DNA from: Bacillota bacterium
GTDB taxonomy: Bacteria > Bacillota > Clostridia > Peptostreptococcales > Anaerovoracaceae
NCBI GenBank assembly: GCA_017619905.1
Contig: JAFZRK010000014.1
Span: 1-6,068 of the forward strand
Length of the DNA: 6,068 bases
Direction: 5' to 3'
Shown here: positions 1 to 4,768 of the stretch, one piece after another
How the letters are laid out: every line of letters begins with the position of its first letter
How positions within the stretch are numbered: the first letter of the stretch is position 1
The notes under the pieces: generated by a model
Seen by the model: the letters and a program-made list of their open reading frames with translations, nothing else
Databases searched by the model: none
What the model was told of the DNA's origin: nothing
Translations under genes and position numbers: made by a program

Positions 1-1967
1 ACGTAATCCTCCGGGAAATACCAGTACTCCGTCTCCCCAGTCTGTGCGTTCGGGAAGTCGTACCATATGTATCCGTCCATGCTCCTGTAGGACGTGGATG
101 TCAGATCCACCGGGAAAGCAGCATTGCTCAGCGGCTCCGCGGAGAACCACTTATTGCCTTTTTCTGTGTAATAGGTGTCGACAAGGTGGTTGTAGAACAC
201 GCCGCGGGGCGACGCCTTGTCGTAGTAGTCCTTTCTGTTCAAGCCGTTCTCCGCGAGGATCTTATCGAACTCCTCGTCCATTACGAAGGCGATGACAGCG
301 CCTATGTTCGCGGTAGAAGCGCCGGCCTCCACCTGACCGTATTCGGCAAGGATCTTCCTGAACTGATCCGTAAGAGCGTCCGTACTTACCTCGAAGACGG
401 ATCCGCCGTATTCCGCGTACGTGGCGTCATTGACGCCCTTGATATCCTTTACCAGAGAGTAGACCCTCGGCATTTCTTCCATGCCGCTTCCGTTGTATGA
501 CTTGTAGACTATGTCCATGTCGTATCCGTCGGAAGCCACGCCGCCCACCGCGTCCGTAAGATAGCTGCAGAAGCTGGAGGCGGATATGAACAGGACCACG
601 CTCATGAACAGCGACACTACGGTTATGCGGTAGCGCTTTCTGTTGCGCTTGAAGTTCTTGGCCGCCATGGTGCCTTCGAAGCCGAACAGTTTCTGGGTAA
701 GCTTGGAAGTGCGGACGGCTTTGCCGCTGATCTTCGTGTCGCGGTTCTGGCGTATGGCCTCTATGGGCGCTATCCTTACCGCCCTGCCCGCCGGGATCCA
801 GGCGGAGATCAATATTACTATAAGGCAGAGAACTGCGGATATTACCAGCGCGAGCGGGCTTATGACCAGCTTCATCTGGACGCCGCTTATGCCCATGAAT
901 ACGGTGAATGCGTCGCGCAGGCAGTAGAGCGTTATGCCTATGCCCAGGCAGCCGATGATGAGACCGGCTGGAATGCCTATGCATCCGAGCAGCAGCGCTT
1001 CGTACATTACCGCGGCGCGGAGCTGTTTCTTTGTAGCGCCGACGGATTTGAGTATTCCGAACTGCCTTGTCCTCTCCGAAAGCGAAATGGAGAAGGAGTT
1101 ATATATAAGGGAGATGGAGCCGAAGGCGATCATCACCAGAAGGATTACGGCAAAGCCGTAGATGACGCGCTGTATGCCGCCGTTCCTGACGGTGCCCATG
1201 TAGGTCATGAGATCCGTGTGGATGTGGCACTCAAAGCCGGGCCCAAGGTCCAGCGCGTATTCGTAGATGCGCGACGGATGCTTAAGATGCGCGAATACTC
1301 CCATGTATCCGGCCGTCTGCTCGCCGCAGGTAAGCGCGGTGTATCCTGCGCAGGCGCGGGACTCCACGCTGTAGTCGAGGCGCTCGTAGAAACCGACCAC
1401 TTTGTAGGTCTTTTCAACGGTGTCTGCAAGCTTTTCCTCGGGTCCTCTCCAGGCCGCCGCTTCTACGATTCTGCTTCCGTCGGACATTACGCGTTGCCCG
1501 ACAGAAAGATTTATTATGTCACCAAGTTTATACTGCAGGCCTCCTATGGTCGCGAGGTGGTTTGGAAGCACTATCTCGTCCGGGCTCTCGGCCATTCTGC
1601 CCTGAGTAATGTCCACTTTGACGAAGTCACGGAAGTTGTCCGAAACGGACTGGATGTGCAGATACGATTTCTCCTCGTTCCGGGAATCTACTTTTGCCCA
1701 GCCGACTTCCTTCCACTCCGCGGACTCCTTTATCTCCTGCTCCCTGAGGATGGTAACGTACTGGTCCGGATTCAGGTCGGATATGTAGATCTGGTAGCTG
1801 CCGGCCCTCTCGATCTCGCCGCGGATGAGAAACTGAATGCCGCTGTAGGCGCCCTCAATGACGGCGGTAAGAAGCGCCATGGACAGGATTATTCCTATTA
1901 TCGTTACGAAGGTCCTGGACCGGTTCGTCTTAAGGGATCTCCTCGTGTATTTTCTGAAGATATCCAT
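1..1967 (-). CDS. FtsX-like ABC transporter permease, duplicated type (3' end outside window)
   Basis: This is the membrane subunit paired with the ATPase. The frame runs from ATG at 1967, without a stop, off the left edge after 655 codons. Relatives with this layout are around 800-900 aa, so the C-terminal FtsX half is probably missing. AAAGGGG (1974-1980) sits 6 nt before the ATG. In order: cytoplasmic start with RSLKTNRSRTFVTIIGIILS, helix 1 (about 20-42), a large extracytoplasmic domain (about 43-262), helix 2 (about 268-290), and the cytoplasmic coupling segment SERTRQFGILKSVGATKKQ (297-315). Helices 3 and 4 follow (about 322-347 and 369-391), then the AGRAVRIAPIEAIRQ motif (393-407). 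A second unit begins with AAKNFKRNRKRYR and helix 5 (about 448-468), then a second extracytoplasmic domain reaching the edge, rich in Asp and aromatic residues. Two extracytoplasmic domains, each after the first helix of an FtsX unit, differ from the single late loop of BceB. No stops or frameshifts are seen. Substrate unknown. Confidence 0.93.
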   Translation of the reverse strand, partial: MDIFRKYTRRSLKTNRSRTFVTIIGIILSMALLTAVIEGAYSGIQFLIRGEIERAGSYQIYISDLNPDQYVTILREQEIKESAEWKEVGWAKVDSRNEEKSYLHIQSVSDNFRDFVKVDITQGRMAESPDEIVLPNHLATIGGLQYKLGDIINLSVGQRVMSDGSRIVEAAAWRGPEEKLADTVEKTYKVVGFYERLDYSVESRACAGYTALTCGEQTAGYMGVFAHLKHPSRIYEYALDLGPGFECHIHTDLMTYMGTVRNGGIQRVIYGFAVILLVMIAFGSISLIYNSFSISLSERTRQFGILKSVGATKKQLRAAVMYEALLLGCIGIPAGLIIGCLGIGITLYCLRDAFTVFMGISGVQMKLVISPLALVISAVLCLIVILISAWIPAGRAVRIAPIEAIRQNRDTKISGKAVRTSKLTQKLFGFEGTMAAKNFKRNRKRYRITVVSLFMSVVLFISASSFCSYLTDAVGGVASDGYDMDIVYKSYNGSGMEEMPRVYSLVKDIKGVNDATYAEYGGSVFEVSTDALTDQFRKILAEYGQVEAGASTANIGAVIAFVMDEEFDKILAENGLNRKDYYDKASPRGVFYNHLVDTYYTEKGNKWFSAEPLSNAAFPVDLTSTSYRSMDGYIWYDFPNAQTGETEYWYFPEDY

Positions 1968-1988
1968 CTCTTTCCCCTTTTGTCCCTG

Positions 1989-2702
1989 TTACTCGGTCCG
2001 TGCAGCGGACTGCGCGGCGCGGGTCCTGATCCGCTCGTCGCGGACTATGCGGCCGTCTTCTATGGCGATTATGCGGTCCGCCTGCAGCGCAATGTTCTCG
2101 TCGTGGGTTATTACGATGAGAGTCTGCCCGTATTTTTTATTGGAAAGCTTCAGCAGCTCCACTATCTCCTGGCTGTTTCTGGAGTCCAGGTTGCCGGTCG
2201 GCTCGTCCGCAAGCACCACGGCCGGGGCGTTCGTGAGCGCGCGGCCTATGGAGACCCTCTGCTGCTGACCGCCGGAAAGCTGGTTTGGGAGGTTGTTCCT
2301 GCGGTCCTTAAGATCCAGGATGTCCAGGAGCTCCTCCAGGCGGCCCTCGTTCACCTCGCGGCCGTCCATCAGCACCGGAAGGGTCATGTTCTCCACGACG
2401 TTAAGCACCGGGATCAGATTGTAGAACTGGTAGATGAGACCCACCTGCCTGCGGCGGAACACCGCCAGCGCTTCTTCGTCCTGCGCGTAGACGTCCTGCC
2501 CGTCCATGAAGACCTTGCCGCTGCTCGGTCTGTCGACGCCGCCTATTATATGAAGCAGCGTGGACTTGCCGGAGCCGGACGGTCCGATTATCGCAAGGAA
2601 CTCGCCCTTCTCTACCGAGAACGACACGTCGTCCAGCGCCTTCACCTGTGTGCTTCCTTCGCCGTAGACCTTGGACAGGCCCTCTATCCTTAAAATCTCC
2701 AT
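1989..2702 (-). CDS. ABC transporter ATP-binding protein (MacB/LolD-type)
   Basis: This is the ATPase subunit of an exporter or mechanotransmission-type ABC system working with the FtsX-like permease that follows. The 237-aa length is usual, with a slightly long basic/Ala-rich tail. All motifs are intact: Walker A GPSGSGKST (40-48), Q-loop Q92 in LIYQFYNLIP, signature LSGGQQQR (142-149), Walker B VVLADE (162-167), D-loop GNLDS (170-174) and H-loop His200 in ITHD. The YQFYNLIP and LADEPTGNLDS wording is typical of the macrolide/lipoprotein/antimicrobial-peptide branch (MacB, LolD, BceA, VexB-like). The ATG is preceded by a strong ribosome site. The permease start lies 21 nt beyond this gene's TAA, so the two form an operon. 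The substrate cannot be read from the sequence; antimicrobial peptide, lipoprotein or cell-wall signal handling are the usual options. The upstream direct repeat suggests control by the neighbouring two-component pair. Confidence 0.95.
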   Translation of the reverse strand: MEILRIEGLSKVYGEGSTQVKALDDVSFSVEKGEFLAIIGPSGSGKSTLLHIIGGVDRPSSGKVFMDGQDVYAQDEEALAVFRRRQVGLIYQFYNLIPVLNVVENMTLPVLMDGREVNEGRLEELLDILDLKDRRNNLPNQLSGGQQQRVSIGRALTNAPAVVLADEPTGNLDSRNSQEIVELLKLSNKKYGQTLIVITHDENIALQADRIIAIEDGRIVRDERIRTRAAQSAARTE

Positions 2703-2708
2703 TTTTTT

Positions 2709-2717
2709 CCTTCCTTT
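2709..2717 (-). promoter_or_regulatory. Strong Shine-Dalgarno site of the ABC ATPase gene
   Basis: AAAGGAAGG is followed by six A residues and then ATG at 2702. The spacing is good, and this confirms the ATPase start and shows the gene has its own efficient initiation, unlike the kinase gene upstream. Confidence 0.75.
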
Positions 2718-2739
2718 GAGCTATCTGTTATGTGTACGG

Positions 2740-2768
2740 AATGTATGCAAATAACCCTTTTGCACTTC
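2740..2768 (-). promoter_or_regulatory. Possible weak sigma-70-type promoter for the ABC operon
   Basis: In coding orientation a -10 candidate TACATT (2740-2745, 4 of 6 matches) lies 17 nt from GAAGTG (2763-2768), which barely resembles a -35 box. A poor -35 with upstream repeats would suit an activator-dependent promoter. The implied 5' leader is about 30 nt. Other placements are possible in this AT-richer stretch. Confidence 0.35.
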
Positions 2769-2784
2769 CAGTTTACAGCCCCGG

Positions 2785-2802
2785 AGTGACAGCAAAGTGA
2801 CA
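2785..2802 (-). promoter_or_regulatory. Direct repeat, likely OmpR-family operator
   Basis: Two perfect copies of TGTCACT (coding orientation; plus-strand AGTGACA at 2785-2791 and 2796-2802) are separated by 4 nt, giving an 11-bp period. Tandem half-sites about one helical turn apart are the classic target layout of OmpR/PhoB-type dimers. A weaker third copy, TGTAAACT (2770-2777), lies 14 bp on. The pair lies between the terminator and a weak promoter of the ABC operon, so it is well placed for activation by the regulator encoded just upstream. The binding partner is inferred, not shown. Confidence 0.65.
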
Positions 2803-2806
2803 CGCG

Positions 2807-2833
2807 AAATAAAATAGACCGGTATATTACCGG
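2807..2833 (-). terminator. Probable intrinsic terminator after the kinase gene
   Basis: On the minus strand a perfect 6-bp stem, CCGGTA/TACCGG with a 3-nt ATA loop (2819-2833), is followed at once by TCTATTTTATTT (2807-2818). It starts 22 nt past the kinase stop. The stem is short and the tail is interrupted by A residues, so termination may be partial. It separates the feo/two-component transcript from the ABC operon. Confidence 0.7.
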
Positions 2834-2855
2834 CCGCAGTCAGCTGATATGACGC

Positions 2856-3896
2856 CTACACGACGCTCTTGTAGAACTTGATGATGAATCTTGCGCCGCC
2901 GGACGGGGCGTTCTCGGCGCTTATGGTGCCGTTCTGCTGGGCGATTATGGCACGGCAGAGCGCAAGGCCTATGCCTATGCTTTCGGACGAGGCATTGCTT
3001 CCGCGGTAGAAGCGCTCGAAAAGATGAGGAATGTCGGACGGATCGAAGCCCTGCCCGCTGTCCTCCACGGTTATGCGCGTGTAGATGGCGGTCTCTTCCG
3101 CCTCGATGGTTATTGCGCCGCCCTCGGGAGTGTGCTCCATGCAGTTCTTTATAAGGTTTCCCAGGGCTTCCGCGCTCCACGAAAGGTCCCCGGTAAACTG
3201 CTCGTCCCCAACCCTCGTGATCAGCTGCATTCCGCGAAGCTCCATAGGAATAAGGAAGGGACCCGCGGCTTTGTTTACCAGCGTGCGGACCCTAACCTGC
3301 TCGCGCTGGAACTCCACCGTGCCCGCGTCCAGTTTGGACATTTTGAGCAGCGTCTCGGTCAGCCATTGCAGGCGGTCGATCTGCTTGCGCAGAGCTCTGG
3401 TCAGCTCCACCCTCTTTTCGTAGCTCAGGTCCTCCGCCTCCAGAAGCGACAGCTGGATGTTCATGGAAGTAAGAGGCGTGCGCATCTGGTGGAACATATC
3501 CGCGATGGCGTCGGTCAGGCGCACTTTTTCGGAGAGCAGCATGTCGGACTGGTCGCGCAGCTTTACGGTCATCTTCTGGATCTCGCTCTGAAGGATGGCC
3601 AGTTCGCCCTCGTCTCCGGAACCAGTGAACACGCTCTCCTGACCGTGCAGGATGCGGTCTATGCTGCGCGACATGTCCGTAAGCAGCGCGTATCTTTTCC
3701 GCAGGAACGCGAATTGGACGGCAGTAAGGATGATGCCGAGGATCAGCACGAATAAGCCGGCAAGCAGCCCGGGAATCGCTGAACTGCCGGAAGCGGCGCC
3801 GTTGACCGCAATAAGAGCTGCAGCCGCCAGAACGACTGTCGCTGCTGCGCATATCATAAGCTGTACGCGTATCTCGCGGTTTCTTAACAGTTTCAT
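2856..3896 (-). CDS. Sensor histidine kinase with minimal extracytoplasmic loop (VncS-like)
   Basis: This is a membrane histidine kinase (346 aa), the partner of the response regulator encoded just upstream. Two membrane helices (about 10-32 and 42-64) are joined by only about ten small residues, so there is no periplasmic sensor domain. No clear HAMP is seen; a short linker/coiled-coil region (about 65-130) leads to the dimerisation domain. The H-box is FHQMRTPLTSM, with phospho-acceptor His136. The catalytic domain shows an N-box LIKNCMEHTP (about 248-257), G1 box DSGQGF (279-284), F-box LFERFYRGS (292-300) and G2 box GIGLAL (308-313). The protein appears complete and active. Kinases of this layout usually detect the state of an ABC transporter or a membrane event, which fits the ABC genes next door. 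The ATG lies 34 nt after the regulator stop. The nearest SD-like GGAG is about 16 nt upstream, so initiation looks weak or coupled, and the start is slightly uncertain. Confidence 0.94.
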   Translation of the reverse strand: MKLLRNREIRVQLMICAAATVVLAAAALIAVNGAASGSSAIPGLLAGLFVLILGIILTAVQFAFLRKRYALLTDMSRSIDRILHGQESVFTGSGDEGELAILQSEIQKMTVKLRDQSDMLLSEKVRLTDAIADMFHQMRTPLTSMNIQLSLLEAEDLSYEKRVELTRALRKQIDRLQWLTETLLKMSKLDAGTVEFQREQVRVRTLVNKAAGPFLIPMELRGMQLITRVGDEQFTGDLSWSAEALGNLIKNCMEHTPEGGAITIEAEETAIYTRITVEDSGQGFDPSDIPHLFERFYRGSNASSESIGIGLALCRAIIAQQNGTISAENAPSGGARFIIKFYKSVV

Positions 3897-3918
3897 GCTT
3901 ATTTGTACAATGCTCCGG

Positions 3919-3930
3919 CAGCCACGGCTG
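3919..3930 (-). other. Short inverted repeat right after the regulator stop codon
   Basis: CAGCC-GT-GGCTG on the minus strand directly follows the TAG of the response regulator. The arms are 5 bp with a 2-nt centre, so a stable hairpin would need to open to 4 bp with a 4-nt loop. No U-tract follows, so it is not a terminator. It could slow ribosomes or influence initiation of the kinase gene 22 nt further on, but it may be chance. Confidence 0.35.
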
Positions 3931-4596
3931 CTAGTCCATCCTGTAGCCGATGCCGCGGATGGTCTTGATGATCTTCGGGTCCTGCGGATCCTCCTCTATC
4001 TTTTCGCGGAGGCGCTTTATGTAGACGGTAAGAGTGTTGTCGTTGACGAAGTCGCCGGCTATGTCCCAGATGTCCTCCAGCAACTTGTTGCGGGTAAGGA
4101 GCCGGCCGCGGTTGTCTATGAACACCAGCAGCAGACGGTATTCCAGAGCGGAGAGCTGTATGGGCTCGCCGTTTCTGGAGACTACGCCTTTTTCCGTGTC
4201 CGCGGTGATGCCGCTGCCCAACGAAACGACGGAACTGTCCGCGCCGTAGTAGCGAAGCACGTTCTTTATCCTGGAGAGAAGCTCGCGCGGGCGGAACGGC
4301 TTGGAGATATAGTCGTCTCCCATGTCAAGGCCTTTTACCACACTGTCCTCGTCGCTGCGGGCAGTAAGGAATATGACGGGCAGCTTGAGCGCTTTGGCGG
4401 CTCTGCACACGGAAAAACCGCTGCCGTCTGCAAGGCCCAGATCCACCAGAAGGAGGTCCGGCCTTTCGGACGCCAGGATCTCAAGCGCCGCCCTTTCGCC
4501 TGCGGCGCTTCTGGTCTCGAAGCCCTCCGAAAGGAGGAACTCCGCCAGGGACCTGGTTATTGCTTTGTCGTCTTCAACTAAAAGTATGGTCTGCAT
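3931..4596 (-). CDS. OmpR/PhoB-family response regulator (VncR-like)
   Basis: This is a DNA-binding response regulator of normal length (221 aa). The receiver domain (about 1-115) has the acidic pocket E8-D9-D10, phospho-acceptor D52 in LLLVDLGLADGSG, T78 in FLTARSDED, and K99 in YISKPFRPREL, so it should be phosphorylatable. The C-terminal winged-helix domain (about 125-221) has the recognition-helix region NDNTLTVYIKRLREKI (185-200) and the closing wing motif KTIRGIGYRM. The ATG is 1 nt after the TGA of the Cys-rich gene (TGACATG). AGGA lies 5 nt upstream of the ATG, within the preceding gene's last codons. This packing suggests co-transcription with feoB and translational coupling. The kinase follows immediately. 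The likely target is the promoter of the ABC operon downstream, where a direct repeat with 11-bp period suits this protein family. The family is certain; the VncR-like label rests on overall resemblance and gene context. Confidence 0.95.
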   Translation of the reverse strand: MQTILLVEDDKAITRSLAEFLLSEGFETRSAAGERAALEILASERPDLLLVDLGLADGSGFSVCRAAKALKLPVIFLTARSDEDSVVKGLDMGDDYISKPFRPRELLSRIKNVLRYYGADSSVVSLGSGITADTEKGVVSRNGEPIQLSALEYRLLLVFIDNRGRLLTRNKLLEDIWDIAGDFVNDNTLTVYIKRLREKIEEDPQDPKIIKTIRGIGYRMD

Positions 4597-4597
4597 G

Positions 4598-4768
4598 TCA
4601 GTCCTGTTTATCCTGCGGTTCCTCCGTCTGCTTCAGAGCGCACGGGGAACTGCAGCCAGCGCAGCCGCAGCCGCAGCCGCCGGTCTTTTTACGCTTGCCG
4701 ACAGCCCTTATCGCAAGGAACAACGCGGCAGCGATCACTATCACGATGACTATGTCCCAGATGTTCAC
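4598..4768 (-). CDS. FeoB-associated Cys-rich membrane protein (56 aa, GTG start)
   Basis: This matches the small FeoB-associated Cys-rich membrane protein family that follows feoB in many Firmicutes. Its biochemical role is not settled; binding of Fe(II) or support of FeoB is a family-level guess. The protein begins (V/M)NIWDIVIV, has one membrane helix (about residues 4-22), then a basic KRKK stretch (25-28). A cytoplasmic Gly/Cys segment GCGCGCAGC (31-39) is followed by Cys43, giving five cysteines in twelve residues, and the tail is acidic. The GTG start was chosen because NIWDI right after the start is typical of the family, AGGAG sits 7 nt upstream, and GTGA overlaps the feoB stop. Starting at the ATG at 4849 would give 83 residues, most of the addition being an out-of-frame reading of feoB. 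The gene ends 1 nt before the response regulator. The Cys-Gly run is encoded by a tandem hexanucleotide. Confidence 0.9.
   Translation of the reverse strand: MNIWDIVIVIVIAAALFLAIRAVGKRKKTGGCGCGCAGCSSPCALKQTEEPQDKQD
4661..4680 (-). repeat. Hexanucleotide tandem repeat encoding the Cys-Gly run
   Basis: On the plus strand GCAGCC is repeated three times, followed by GC. On the coding strand this reads as GGC TGC codon pairs, i.e. the Gly-Cys repeats of the FeoB-associated protein. The unit is two codons long, so a gain or loss of one copy would keep the frame and change the number of cysteines. Confidence 0.85.

Noticed and set aside
427..984. Minus-strand 185-codon frame inside the permease
   Set aside because: Its His/Arg-rich composition is typical of an out-of-phase reading; the FtsX-like permease frame covers the same DNA with clear membrane helices and conserved coupling motifs.
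1218..2693. Long plus-strand open frame (491 codons)
   Set aside because: It lies antisense to both the permease and the ATPase, crosses their gene boundary, and its protein shows no recognisable motif. The minus-strand proteins carry intact family motifs. It is a by-product of codon use (few TTA/CTA/TCA triplets in that phase).
3652..4581. Plus-strand open frame (309 codons) opposite the kinase/regulator junction
   Set aside because: It is antisense to two well-supported genes, crosses their junction, and has no family features; a shadow frame.
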